A stretch of DNA of 25,454 nt from an uncultured Clostridia bacterium (GTDB taxonomy: Bacteria; Bacillota; Clostridia; TANB77; CAG-508): NCBI GenBank assembly GCA_934182465.1, contig CAKPRG010000012.1:1-25454 (forward strand), written 5' to 3'. The first letter of the stretch is position 1. Each line of letters begins with the position of its first letter. The notes beneath the pieces were generated by a model that did not search any database, had not been told where the DNA came from, and saw nothing but the letters and a program-made list of their open reading frames with translations. A program made the position numbers and the translations under genes. Below are positions 14,288 through 22,738 of this stretch, piece by piece.

Positions 14288-14881
14288 TCAATCAAATCCT
14301 CCAAAAAGCATAGCTGTAAGTGAGCCAGCTACAACTTCGGTAATTAAATTTAGCATATTCTTCTGAGCTGGAACCAGATCATCAAAGTTTTCAAATTTCA
14401 TTGTTTCAAAAAAATTTGGATCCATGTTTCCTTTGCCAATCAAGTTCATAGGCAAGATAGTTGTGATTGAAAGTCCCAGTAAACCGACAGGTCTGTTTCC
14501 TTTGTAAGTTTTTGTATAAATACGATCAATCATTTTGTATATCTGCAAATATAGCTCCGAATTTATTGTTACTTCTTCTACCAAGTTATTCTCATAATGC
14601 ACTGTAACTATTTCATTTCTGGCCTCTCGTGCTTTCTGATTGTACACCTTTATTATACAGGCCTGTTTCAAAAAAATGCTTTTTTCAAGAGCTACTGCTC
14701 CCAAAATAAGGTAATCACCTAAGGTGTGCCCACAAGATATCATTATATCAGCATCATTTTTGTTTTCTACATACCGAATTTTGTGTTCAAAAAACTCAGG
14801 TACTTCGAATTCTGATTTTATTCTTTCAAAAAATTCTGCCATTTGTTTTTCCCTTTGCTTCTGCTGTTCTTCCTGTAACAT
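14288..14881 (-). CDS. Unknown 197-residue protein
   Basis: Not recognised. It begins with a short amphipathic, glutamine-rich helix (EEQQKQREKQMAEFFERI) and continues as a soluble mixed alpha/beta protein. Hydrophobic stretches are near 45-75 (ADIMISCGHTLGDYLILGAV) and 131-149 (PVGLLGLSITTILPMNLIG), but no clear membrane helix or signal peptide. An AGGAGG site precedes the ATG, a near-consensus promoter lies about 165 bases upstream, and a terminator follows, so it is a self-contained unit. Codons use more C and G than the neighbours, like the plus-strand orphan at 4461-4943 and the TPM/LemA pair. This hints at shared foreign origin. No function proposed. Confidence 0.75.
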   Translation of the reverse strand: MLQEEQQKQREKQMAEFFERIKSEFEVPEFFEHKIRYVENKNDADIMISCGHTLGDYLILGAVALEKSIFLKQACIIKVYNQKAREARNEIVTVHYENNLVEEVTINSELYLQIYKMIDRIYTKTYKGNRPVGLLGLSITTILPMNLIGKGNMDPNFFETMKFENFDDLVPAQKNMLNLITEVVAGSLTAMLFGGFD

Positions 14882-15044
14882 AATTTTTCCTCCTAATTAA
14901 CTGATTTTGGTTGATTGTTGCTAATTAAATGTTACATTTTCTAATACCATTTCAATTAATATTTTTCTTTAGTATTAGAGTTTTTAGTGTAAAACTCTCC
15001 TTTCTTAATAATTCTTAATGAATTTTATTTTTGTTTACATAAAT

Positions 15045-15073
15045 ATTATACTATCTTTTAAACTTTTAGTCAA
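15045..15073 (-). promoter_or_regulatory. Sigma-A promoter of the 197-residue unknown gene
   Basis: Minus strand TTGACT (15073-15068), 17 bases, TATAAT (15050-15045). The roughly 155-base leader that follows holds two small hairpins: AGAGTTTT with its complement at about 14978-14998, and CTAATAC/GTATTAG at about 14940-14977. They match no riboswitch I know. Confidence 0.85.
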
Positions 15074-15179
15074 TATTTAATTGATGTTGGTACTACGATA
15101 GTTAAAACTTTTACAAAGTTACATACAACAAATGTTAAAACATATTCCATAATTGTAAAATAGAATAAGTTTTTTTAGC

Positions 15180-15740
15180 TTATCCTATTATACCTAAGTG
15201 TTCTAATAAAATCTTCAAGCCTAATAGTATTAGTATAATCCCACCAGCTAGTTCTGCTTTTCTTTCATATTTATCACCAAATTTGTTTCCAATTTTAGTT
15301 CCAAATAGAGGTAATATAAATGATGTAATTCCTATCATTGGTATTGCAACAAACATATTAACATCCAAAAATGCGAATGTTATACCTACTGCTAAAGCAT
15401 CTATGCTAGTTGCTACTGCTAATACAAACATTGTTTTAAAACTAACATCATCATCTTTTTCTTCTTTTTTACTAAAAGCATCTTTAATCATTTTTCCACC
15501 AATATATCCCAATAATAGAAAAGCAATCCAATGGTCCACACTTATTATTAAATTTTCAAATGTTGTTCCTAAAAAGTATCCTATCAATGGCATTAATGCT
15601 TGAAATCCTCCAAACCATAAACCTATAATGCATGCTTTTTTCCAATCCATTTTTTGCATTGAAATACCTTTGCAAATTGAAACTGTAAAAGCGTCCATAG
15701 CTAAACCAATACTTAAAAATAATAATTCAATTGTTCCCAT
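15180..15740 (-). CDS. mntP: Manganese efflux pump MntP
   Basis: 186-residue membrane protein of six helices that exports Mn2+. The two conserved acidic helices are present: AMDAFTVS with D16, and ATSIDALAVG with D114. The length and the cytoplasmic acidic loop after residue 90 (KKEEKDDD) are typical. It begins 12 bases after the CaCA antiporter and shares that gene's transcript, which starts with a manganese-sensing riboswitch. That placement strongly supports the Mn role. A GGAGAAA ribosome site lies before the ATG. No clear terminator was found after it. Confidence 0.95.
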   Translation of the reverse strand: MGTIELLFLSIGLAMDAFTVSICKGISMQKMDWKKACIIGLWFGGFQALMPLIGYFLGTTFENLIISVDHWIAFLLLGYIGGKMIKDAFSKKEEKDDDVSFKTMFVLAVATSIDALAVGITFAFLDVNMFVAIPMIGITSFILPLFGTKIGNKFGDKYERKAELAGGIILILLGLKILLEHLGIIG

Positions 15741-15752
15741 TTTCTTTTTCTC

Positions 15753-16700
15753 CTATATACAAAATAAAACGCCTAAATATGATATATATAGCAATATGTA
15801 TACTATACCATTTGCTCTACTCATTTCATTTTTGGGTGGTATAATAGGAAATAAAGCTAATATAACAGTTGATATAAATAATATAGACATATCAAAATTA
15901 TAGCTCAAATTATAACTTATAGGATGAATGAAAGATGCTACTCCTATTATCAATAACATATTAAATATATTTGAACCAATTATATTTCCTATTGCTATAT
16001 CGCTATTACCTTTTATAGCAGCAGTTACACTTGTTACTAATTCTGGCAAGCTAGTTCCAATAGCAAGTATTGTTAAACTAATTATTTTTTCACTTAAATT
16101 AAAATATTCTGCTACTTTTACAGCATTGTTTACTACAAAATCTCCTCCAATTTTTAATCCTATTATACCTAAAACTATTAATATAATATTTTTTAATATA
16201 GAATTTTCTTTTTCCTCTTCTGTGATTTCTACTATTTCGTTTGCACTTTCTTTTTTGCCCATATATATTGTATATGCGATAAACAAACAAAATAAAACTA
16301 TTAAAATTATCGATTCTATTCTTGATATTGTATGTGATGTATTACAAAAGAACATTAAAATAACTGTAAATATTAAGCACATTGGGATTTCATATTTCCT
16401 TGTTTCTTTTTGAAATACTACTGGTCTTAATATAGCAGATAAACCTAAAATGAGTAATAAATTACTTAAATTACTACCAATTACATTTCCAATAGCCATA
16501 TCTGAATATCCATCTATTGCAGAAGTTATACTAACAAAAAGTTCTGGCATAGATGTACCAATTGAAACTATTGTTAATCCTATTATTATTTCTGGTATAT
16601 GAAATTTTTTAGCAATACCACTTGCACCATCAACTAATAAATCTGCACCTACAATCAAAAATGCAAAACCTACAATGATTAAAAATATTAATAAAAGCAT
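15753..16700 (-). CDS. CaCA-family Ca2+(or Mn2+)/Na+ antiporter, YrbG type
   Basis: 315-residue membrane antiporter of about ten helices. It has the two inverted alpha repeats of the family: GTSMPEL (48-54) with GNVIGSN (71-77), and GTSLPEL (214-220) with GNIIGSN (237-243). The acidic loop at 150-166 joins the halves. Such proteins exchange Ca2+ for Na+ or H+. Here the gene directly follows a yybP-ykoY leader and precedes mntP, which suggests that its substrate in this organism includes Mn2+; that is inference from regulation. An AGAGGTG site precedes the ATG. Confidence 0.92.
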   Translation of the reverse strand: MLLLIFLIIVGFAFLIVGADLLVDGASGIAKKFHIPEIIIGLTIVSIGTSMPELFVSITSAIDGYSDMAIGNVIGSNLSNLLLILGLSAILRPVVFQKETRKYEIPMCLIFTVILMFFCNTSHTISRIESIILIVLFCLFIAYTIYMGKKESANEIVEITEEEKENSILKNIILIVLGIIGLKIGGDFVVNNAVKVAEYFNLSEKIISLTILAIGTSLPELVTSVTAAIKGNSDIAIGNIIGSNIFNMLLIIGVASFIHPISYNLSYNFDMSILFISTVILALFPIIPPKNEMSRANGIVYILLYISYLGVLFCI

Positions 16701-16760
16701 TTTATTTTCACCTCTTTTTAATTATATAAACAAGATTCAATAATTATATATAAAATGAGC

Positions 16761-16804
16761 AAAAAAGAGACTATGCTTGCATTTTTATTTTGCAAACAAG
16801 TCTC
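16761..16804 (-). terminator. Riboswitch-controlled terminator
   Basis: A long stem joins 16791-16804 and 16767-16781 (GAGACT plus TGCA paired arms with one internal bulge). It is followed on the minus strand by TTTTTT (16766-16761). It lies between the aptamer core and the antiporter start and uses bases near the aptamer 3' end, the expected geometry of an attenuator. Confidence 0.85.
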
Positions 16805-16890
16805 ATTATTTAAAATAAAGCCAGATATTTTATATCAGTATGTTGACTTTATTACATATTCTATATTTTATATGCTAATTACTCCCTTAT
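16761..16890 (-). promoter_or_regulatory. yybP-ykoY (Mn2+) riboswitch
   Basis: In the leader of the antiporter-mntP operon, the minus strand shows the signature parts in order. GGGAGTA is at about 16887-16881. A short AT hairpin follows (GCATAT...ATATGT). Next comes helix AATAAAG (16853-16847) enclosing GTCAACATACT, the hairpin GATATAAAATATC and TGGC, and closing with CTTTATT (16820-16814). These match the conserved loops of the manganese riboswitch upstream of E. coli mntP and Bacillus yybP. The 3' part overlaps a terminator, so Mn2+ binding would be expected to relieve termination and turn on export. The call rests on eye matching of the loops and helices, not on a covariance search. Confidence 0.85.
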
Positions 16891-16899
16891 TTCTTTAAT

Positions 16900-16928
16900 A
16901 TTTTACTATAAAGGAATTCATTTAGCAA
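16900..16928 (-). promoter_or_regulatory. Promoter of the riboswitch leader
   Basis: Minus strand TTGCTA (16928-16923), 17 bases, TAAAAT (16905-16900). Transcription would begin just before the GGGAGTA element of the riboswitch. Confidence 0.65.
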
Positions 16929-16969
16929 GTTTTTTTCTAAAATTCTGAATTTATGATATTTTCCAATAG

Positions 16970-17014
16970 AAAAAACGCCTAAAATCTAACAATTGTTAAA
17001 TTCTAAGCGTTTTT
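16970..17014 (-). terminator. Terminator of the TPM-LemA operon
   Basis: A 19-base near-palindrome (16974-16992 with 16993-17011, three imperfect positions) has AACGC/GCGTT ends. It is followed on the minus strand by a T run (16975-16970) and on the plus strand by TTTTT, so it could work in both directions. It starts about 30 bases after the lemA stop. Confidence 0.75.
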
Positions 17015-17042
17015 ATCTAATTATGAAACTTTTGTTATTTTG

Positions 17043-17669
17043 TTATTTACTAAAATTTACCATATTTGAATTGTTAGCTGCTTCATCGGCCTTGTATTCA
17101 TCAAATTCTTCAAATCCGAAAATTTTAGCCAATATTGCCCCCCGAAATGTTGTAATCTTCTTGTTGTAAGTTGCTACAGCCTCATTATACTCAGTTCTTG
17201 CAATAGTAATTCTGTTTACTGATTCTGCTATTGAATCCATTAAAGCTGTATACTGTGTACCTGCTGTTAATGTCGGATACTGTTCAGCATACGCTAACAG
17301 ATTATTAATAGCAACAGACAAGTTTTGATCAGCCTCGCTCATTTTAGCTAGATCACCACTATCTATACTGTTCATAAGATTCTGCCGAGCATCTGCAATA
17401 TCTGCAAAAACTTGTTCTTCATGGTCACTATATTTTTCAACCACTTTTACTAAGTCTGGTATTAAAGTTAATCGATTCTGCAACATATTCTCGACATTTG
17501 CCTCTGCAAGTTTTACGTTCTGTTTTGCATTTACAATTGAATCATATGGGCTTATAACCCAAAGTCTTATAGCACCTACAAAGATAATTACTCCAACAAA
17601 AATTGAACATACTGTAATTATTATGCCTTTCCGCATGATATTGTCATAACTATAATTATTGTCTTTCAT
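17043..17669 (-). CDS. lemA: LemA family protein
   Basis: 208 residues from the ATG at 17669, which has an AAAGGA ribosome site. An earlier in-frame ATG at 17702 lies upstream of that site and is probably not used. A single N-terminal membrane helix (about GIIITVCSIFVGVIIFVGAIRLWV) is followed by a helical bundle with the LemA core YDSIVNAKQNVKLAEANVENMLQNRLTLIPDLV and NLLAYAEQYPTL. LemA proteins are found next to TPM-domain proteins in many bacteria; their biochemical role is unsettled. Here the TPM gene is 56 bases upstream and both share one promoter and one terminator. Codon use is less A/T-biased than in the flanks. Confidence 0.92.
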   Translation of the reverse strand: MKDNNYSYDNIMRKGIIITVCSIFVGVIIFVGAIRLWVISPYDSIVNAKQNVKLAEANVENMLQNRLTLIPDLVKVVEKYSDHEEQVFADIADARQNLMNSIDSGDLAKMSEADQNLSVAINNLLAYAEQYPTLTAGTQYTALMDSIAESVNRITIARTEYNEAVATYNKKITTFRGAILAKIFGFEEFDEYKADEAANNSNMVNFSK

Positions 17670-17725
17670 ATAATGTTCCTTTCTACTTATATCAGTTAAC
17701 AAGTATCTTACAATTACTTAACAAA

Positions 17726-19681
17726 TTAAAATCCTCTATGTGCTCCTCCGCCATGAGAGATTCCTCCATGTCCACTATGATGACTACTTCCAAAACTGCT
17801 ACTACTATGATGAGAATAAGAACTACTACTGTAAGACGCTCTCCTTCGACGTTCTTCCTCCTCTTCTCTTTGCTTACGTCTTTTTCTCTCTCTTTCTCTT
17901 TCTTTATCTTCATGGTCATCTTCAGCAGCATGTTTCATTTTTTTAAGTTTTGCAAAAAGATTTTCTGGTACGAATCTTTTTTCTTCTTCATTTAAACTTT
18001 TATAAATCATTAAAGCTGAATCGATTCGATCAAGGTCATCTTCTTCTGCTCTAGAAGCTCTAGAAATAATTTTATTTATTTCTTTTTCCTTCTGTTTAGC
18101 AGAAGTATAAATCTCATAATCTTTTTCTGCTAAAGCAAAACTTTTGTTAAAAGAGGCAAGCCATATAGGATCTGGGAAATATTTTCTTTGATCAGAAGTC
18201 AAATTATCGTATACTGCTTTTGCTCTAGAAAATTTTTCATAATCTTCATAGAATACATCTGTTTCCAGTCTTACTAATGATTGCATTACATGGTAAGCTT
18301 CATCAGCCTTCTTTTTATCTTTTTTCTCTTTTTCTTTTCTGTCAAACTCTTTTTTTAATTCAACAGATTGAGTATATAAAGAAGTTAGCCTATTGATATC
18401 ACCTGTAATGTATTTTTGTACATCTGGACTAGCGTATTTATATAATGCTATAGCAGATTCGAATTCTGCAATAGAGTCTTTATCTGCATTTTTACTCAGA
18501 ATTTCTGCAATCTTTTTGTCAATTTCTTGAGCTGAAGCTTTATATTCAGACTCAATCATTTCCAAAATTTCCGAATCCAAATTAGGATGTAATGTAATTG
18601 CTCTTCCGATTTTTTCTGTGCACGCAGATAGCTTTGTTGTCAGTTCATTATTTTGCTTTTTAATTTCAGATATTTTTTGATCTTTTTGAGCAATTTCTTC
18701 GATATTTCTCGTCCGTTGACTTAAAATTTGCTCTTCATAATCTTTCCTCATATCTTTTATTTCTTTGTCTCTTTCATTTTTTAATTGATATATCTCGTTT
18801 TGCTGAGAATCAATTTTATTTACTCTCTGTGTATCTTGGTTTTTGTAAGATTCTATCTTTTTTGTAAGTCTTACAATTTGATATATCAATGTTATTAAAA
18901 CGATTGCAAAGATTCCAATCAAAATTAAATATAATGAACTTTGATTAGAAGTTTCTGATTCATCAGATTCACTAATTTTATCAGAAGTATTAGCTTTCTT
19001 TACAACACTACTATTATCAGTTTTTGTCGATTTATTATTATCTGACTTTTCACTCTGACTAGTAGTATCTTTTTTAGCCTGTGTAACTACTGCATTGTTT
19101 TCTGCATTATTTGTAGAAGAGGCATTTGTTTGCTCATTTGGTACTTTTTCTTTAATGTACTCTATAACCGCATTTTGCAAACTTTCAAGTCCTTCATCAA
19201 ATTTATCCTCTTTCAAATAGCTTAAAGCGTTTTCATCAATAAGTCTACCTGACACAGATCCTGGTATATATGCATCCATTTTTCCGCCAGTTTCTATCTT
19301 GATTTGTCTTTCACCAGTTGATAAGAGTATTAAAACTCCCATGTCATCTTTGCCAATTCCATATTGGTTGTACATAGCATGTGCATACTCATCTACGTTG
19401 TAGTTATTTAAAGACTTAACAGTTGTGACAACAACCTGTATCCCATCATAGTCTTTGTCTAATTCTACTGCTCGATCTTGCATTTTCGTTTCGTTTTCAT
19501 CAGAAATAATATCCGCAAAATCATTTACATAAAAATCTGATGTAGGCTGTTCTACTTTTATTTTTGAAGTATCATAGATAGATTTATTACTATCCTCTTC
19601 TTCACAGCCAGTAATTACCATAGCAATTGTAAACAATATAGCAACTAAAAATACAACTTTCCGCTTAATACTTTGTTTCAT
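17726..19681 (-). CDS. TPM-domain lipoprotein with long coiled-coil and His/Ser/Gly-rich tail
   Basis: 651 residues. The signal peptide has a lipobox ending VITGC (C26). The TPM domain (about 47-183) includes GIQVVVTTVKSLNNYNVDEY and GVLILLSTGERQIKIETG. A 65-residue S/T/N/K-rich linker leads to a membrane helix at 250-270. Next come a coiled coil at about 272-350 and three loose repeats: ESAIALYKYASPDVQKYI (408-425), RAKAVYDNLTSDQRKYF (486-502) and DSALMIYKSLNEEEKRFV (554-571). A highly charged stretch (588-614) and a His/Ser/Gly tail (616-651) follow. The family usually ends in a short Gly-rich tail, so the roughly 380 residues after the helix are unusual; if the helix spans once, they are cytoplasmic. 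Proposed TPM roles include phosphatase activity and protein repair, but none is proven here. It is operonic with lemA. Confidence 0.88.
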   Translation of the reverse strand: MKQSIKRKVVFLVAILFTIAMVITGCEEEDSNKSIYDTSKIKVEQPTSDFYVNDFADIISDENETKMQDRAVELDKDYDGIQVVVTTVKSLNNYNVDEYAHAMYNQYGIGKDDMGVLILLSTGERQIKIETGGKMDAYIPGSVSGRLIDENALSYLKEDKFDEGLESLQNAVIEYIKEKVPNEQTNASSTNNAENNAVVTQAKKDTTSQSEKSDNNKSTKTDNSSVVKKANTSDKISESDESETSNQSSLYLILIGIFAIVLITLIYQIVRLTKKIESYKNQDTQRVNKIDSQQNEIYQLKNERDKEIKDMRKDYEEQILSQRTRNIEEIAQKDQKISEIKKQNNELTTKLSACTEKIGRAITLHPNLDSEILEMIESEYKASAQEIDKKIAEILSKNADKDSIAEFESAIALYKYASPDVQKYITGDINRLTSLYTQSVELKKEFDRKEKEKKDKKKADEAYHVMQSLVRLETDVFYEDYEKFSRAKAVYDNLTSDQRKYFPDPIWLASFNKSFALAEKDYEIYTSAKQKEKEINKIISRASRAEEDDLDRIDSALMIYKSLNEEEKRFVPENLFAKLKKMKHAAEDDHEDKERERERKRRKQREEEEERRRRASYSSSSYSHHSSSSFGSSHHSGHGGISHGGGAHRGF

Positions 19682-19813
19682 AACATTCCTCCGTTTTTGT
19701 AATTAAAATCTTAGGGTTTACGAGTTACATCTGCATATTACTAAAACAGACCATCTCCTTTCAATTAAAATTTGAGATGTTTTTCAATAATAAAATTGAA
19801 AACACTATTTTTT

Positions 19814-19842
19814 ATTATACTTCAATATTTACAATTAGTCAA
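19814..19842 (-). promoter_or_regulatory. Sigma-A promoter of the TPM-LemA operon
   Basis: Minus strand TTGACT (19842-19837), 17 bases, TATAAT (19819-19814). The leader of about 125 bases contains a CATCTC/GAGATG hairpin next to an unused AAGGAG-like sequence. The actual ribosome site CGGAGG lies just before the ATG at 19681. Confidence 0.87.
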
Positions 19843-19882
19843 TTTTCAGATTATGTCTTTAGTTTTTCCTTTTATAAGATAA

Positions 19883-20302
19883 TTAAAACTTAAATAAATT
19901 CAATCCAATTTCTTCATCAAAATATCTATCGACTGTTCCATCAATAATATTTATTACCATTTCGCAAGTTGCACTTACTATTGCTTTATTTAGATGGCCA
20001 CCAAAAACTTCTCCTTTATCGTTTCCAGCACTCATATGAATATGAGTATAAAATTCTCCATTCATTGTGTTTATTGTTCCAGTTAGAGAAACTATTTCAA
20101 AATTCCCTTTAAATTCATTTGAATAGTATTTCTTTTCATTAACATTATACACACCTACTACAAAATTGTTTGTTGCTCCTAAGGCATTTACATTTGCTAA
20201 TTTTATATTCTCTTTTATTGCAACTTCTTTTATTTTTTCAAGAATTTCCTCTCCTTTGTCAATTCTAACTATTATTTGATTATTAAATTTTCTGTAATCC
20301 AT
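19883..20302 (-). CDS. PPC (DUF296) domain protein
   Basis: 139 residues from the ATG at 20302, which has a GGAGG site seven bases upstream. An earlier in-frame ATG at 20317 overlaps that ribosome site and is unlikely to be used. It is a single PPC domain, the trimeric fold also found in plant AT-hook proteins. The three conserved histidines are visible in THIHMS (H87, H89) and GGHL (H103), placed to bind a metal. Bacterial stand-alone members are often annotated as DNA-binding, but their function is not established. No operon partner is obvious: the alpha/beta hydrolase upstream ends about 130 bases away. Confidence 0.88.
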   Translation of the reverse strand: MDYRKFNNQIIVRIDKGEEILEKIKEVAIKENIKLANVNALGATNNFVVGVYNVNEKKYYSNEFKGNFEIVSLTGTINTMNGEFYTHIHMSAGNDKGEVFGGHLNKAIVSATCEMVINIIDGTVDRYFDEEIGLNLFKF

Positions 20303-20433
20303 TTTATATACCTCCATTTTTATTTATATTATTTTGTGTTTCTATTGTATGTTTTTGATATACTTTTCTAAACAATATATTAAACTCATCGCTTTATACT
20401 TTCTACAAATATATAATTTTCAATTCTACGATT

Positions 20434-21483
20434 TTAGCGTCCATTATCTTCTTTTATTGTCTCTCTTGCCTTTTGATATGATTCATCTATATTTGAGCAA
20501 CATCCTTGTGCATTAGGATTAAATTGCTTATGTTTTCCATAAAAAGCTATTATTTGATCTTTTAAAAATACTGATGCTGGCGTTTTTATTGTATTAAAAA
20601 TATCTCTGTGAGTTGAATTGCTAACCACAATACCTTCTATATCGATTCCATATATTTGGTTAGCTTTTATTGCATTTTTATATCTCTCATCTAAAGTTTG
20701 TCCTAGTAATCTTCTTTGTTCTTTACCAACATCTTGTGGTGTAGTTACGCTTCTAAAAGACATATCATGCATAGGTGCTGGTATTTGTTTATCACTTTTT
20801 ATCCTATCTCCATTTATATCATATCCGCCAGCTTTTGCTGCTTCTTTTTCTCCTACATAATATGCAAATTGAATTCTTTTATATGCTTCTGAATCAAATT
20901 CTTTTCCAAATACTGTTTCATAATCTTGAATTCCAATTGGATATTTTAATTTTTTTGTAGGTACTGGTATAGTTCCTGCTGCACCACCTATTAAAGCTCT
21001 ATTTATCATTTCAGGATATGCTAATGAAAATCTTTGTGCAAATAATCCAGATGCAGAATAGCCACTTAAAAATATTCTATCTTGCACATTTTTTCCTGTT
21101 ATTTGTTCAATTTCTAATCTAGCACTATCAATGCAAGCTTTAACTTTTTCATGTATTTGAAAATCAATTACAGATTCAACTGACATTTGCTGAAAATCTG
21201 GTAATCCTTTCAAACATGGTACAATTGGAACTACTATTGGGAAATCTGTCATAAAATCTTGATAATCTTTTTCAATAGGATTTTCACAATCATCTACAGC
21301 ATCTTTAACATTTTCTGAATAACTATTCTTTTCTCTGCCACCAGCATTATATGTTTGTACAAACATTTCTGAATTATCTTTCATGCCGTCTGGTATGCCT
21401 ATAATGTATGAGCCATCTTTTGTTTGGCATAAATGCATATCTATTTTTTTGCCAAATCTATTCGTTATTGTTTTATATCTCAT
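20434..21483 (-). CDS. Alpha/beta-hydrolase fold protein
   Basis: 349 residues without signal peptide. The nucleophile elbow is GYSASG (141-146, S143), preceded by a strand (DRIFLS). The likely catalytic histidine is H292 in SNSTHRD, and an acidic partner lies between them. The head (MRYKTITNRFGKKIDMHL) and middle part do not match a subfamily I recognise; the plan is that of a cytosolic esterase or a depolymerase-like hydrolase. GGAG precedes the ATG by nine bases. The nitroreductase gene starts 535 bases upstream and ends 16 bases before this start, so the two are probably cotranscribed. Confidence 0.75.
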   Translation of the reverse strand: MRYKTITNRFGKKIDMHLCQTKDGSYIIGIPDGMKDNSEMFVQTYNAGGREKNSYSENVKDAVDDCENPIEKDYQDFMTDFPIVVPIVPCLKGLPDFQQMSVESVIDFQIHEKVKACIDSARLEIEQITGKNVQDRIFLSGYSASGLFAQRFSLAYPEMINRALIGGAAGTIPVPTKKLKYPIGIQDYETVFGKEFDSEAYKRIQFAYYVGEKEAAKAGGYDINGDRIKSDKQIPAPMHDMSFRSVTTPQDVGKEQRRLLGQTLDERYKNAIKANQIYGIDIEGIVVSNSTHRDIFNTIKTPASVFLKDQIIAFYGKHKQFNPNAQGCCSNIDESYQKARETIKEDNGR

Positions 21484-21499
21484 ATTACTAAACTCCTAT

Positions 21500-22018
21500 T
21501 TACAAATACTTTACTACCTCTTCTACACTTTTTCTTGAAAAATGTAGCTCCTTATTTGGTTCACAATCATCTGCAATATATCCAATTGGCATCATAAAAA
21601 TTGGATTTATATTTTCTGGTAATTCTAATACATTCTTAATATCATTTGTTTTAAAAGCTCTTACCCAACATGAACCTATTCCTAGATCCCATGCTTTAAG
21701 CATTGCATAAGTTCCGACAATGCTTAAATCCATTTCAGCTGTACTATAATTGTCTTCTCTTCTGTTTTTCCAAACAATATCCATATCACAGCAAAATAGC
21801 AAAATGATTGGAGCATCAAAAGTCATTCTACAAACTGATTTAATCTTTTCTTTAGCTTCTTTGCTTTTTATTACATAAATTTTCTGTGGTTGTAAATTGC
21901 ATGCAGTTGGTGCTAATCTTGCCATTTCCATTATTTCATCAATTTTTTCTTGTTCAATTTCTTTACTTGAAAATTTTCTAACTGAAAAACGCTCTTTTAT
22001 AATTTTATCAATTTCCAT
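21500..22018 (-). CDS. Nitroreductase family protein
   Basis: 172-residue FMN-dependent oxidoreductase. The family head RFSVRKF (10-16), the FMN-binding LAPTACNLQPQ (35-45) and the later STAEMDLSIVGTYAMLKAWDLGIGSCWV and MPIGYIADD segments are all present. Length fits the small class. Substrate not predictable: nitro compounds, quinones or an unknown metabolite. It lies between the HAD protein and the alpha/beta hydrolase with gaps of 42 and 16 bases. Confidence 0.9.
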   Translation of the reverse strand: MEIDKIIKERFSVRKFSSKEIEQEKIDEIMEMARLAPTACNLQPQKIYVIKSKEAKEKIKSVCRMTFDAPIILLFCCDMDIVWKNRREDNYSTAEMDLSIVGTYAMLKAWDLGIGSCWVRAFKTNDIKNVLELPENINPIFMMPIGYIADDCEPNKELHFSRKSVEEVVKYL

Positions 22019-22060
22019 AATACTCTCCTTTTAAATTATTTTCTTATATAAATATTCAAC

Positions 22061-22657
22061 TTAACCTTCTCTTATTTCAGAAATATATCTACATATATCT
22101 CCCCAATTATTAACTTCTTTTATATATTTATTTTCTTCTAATTTTTTTAAATTTGTATCTCTAAAATATAAAGTTCTAATATTGTTAGCTGAAAGCTTTT
22201 CTATAATTTTCCAATCATCATCAATCATAACATCTACATTTTCTTTTTTACATACATTTAATTTATCAGCTTGTCCCCAATAATATTTATCAAATATAAT
22301 ATTGCTTTCATTTAATACTCGTTTTGCATCATCTTCCATTTCTTTTATAAATGTGCCATCTGTTCTTAATCCTCTAGCAGTTATAACTACAAATTCATGT
22401 CCTTGTTCTTTTAAATAATTATATGCTCCTATAAAACCTGACATTAAGTTACTTTCTTTCGATATTTGTAAAAAGAATTTATCTGTAAAATCTTTTTGTT
22501 GTTCTTTTGTCCAATTATATCTTGCTTGAAATTTTGGTTCTTCTCTGTCTATTAAATTATTTTCTTTTAAAATTGCTAAATCATATAATTCTTCATATGT
22601 TCTAAAAGTTGTTTCACTATCTATTACAACTCCATCTAAATCTATTCCTATTTTCAT
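22061..22657 (-). CDS. HAD-superfamily 5'-nucleotidase-like phosphatase
   Basis: 198 residues resembling the 5'(3')-deoxyribonucleotidase (NT5C) branch of the HAD superfamily. Motif 1 is IDLDGVVID with D6 and D8, motif 2 is VITAR (91-95, T93), the lysine is near K132, and motif 4 is MIDDD (144-148). It would remove phosphate from a nucleotide or similar small molecule in the cytoplasm. The start follows an AGGAG-like site. Neighbours are a nitroreductase and an acetyltransferase, with no pathway logic that I can see. Confidence 0.85.
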   Translation of the reverse strand: MKIGIDLDGVVIDSETTFRTYEELYDLAILKENNLIDREEPKFQARYNWTKEQQKDFTDKFFLQISKESNLMSGFIGAYNYLKEQGHEFVVITARGLRTDGTFIKEMEDDAKRVLNESNIIFDKYYWGQADKLNVCKKENVDVMIDDDWKIIEKLSANNIRTLYFRDTNLKKLEENKYIKEVNNWGDICRYISEIREG

Positions 22658-22738
22658 TTTAAAATAAACTCCTTTATATTTTTATCCTCTTCTTTATAAA
22701 CATTCTTTTTATGCCATAAAATCCTCCTAATTTTAATT

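Noticed and set aside
17670..17702. Upstream ATG for LemA
   Set aside because: It lies before the AAAGGA ribosome site that serves the ATG at 17669 and has no good site of its own.
19690..19780. Short leader peptide in the TPM-LemA leader (ATG next to AAGGAG)
   Set aside because: The ATG overlaps or directly abuts the ribosome-like sequence, leaving no spacing, and the frame has only nine codons without an attenuation pattern.
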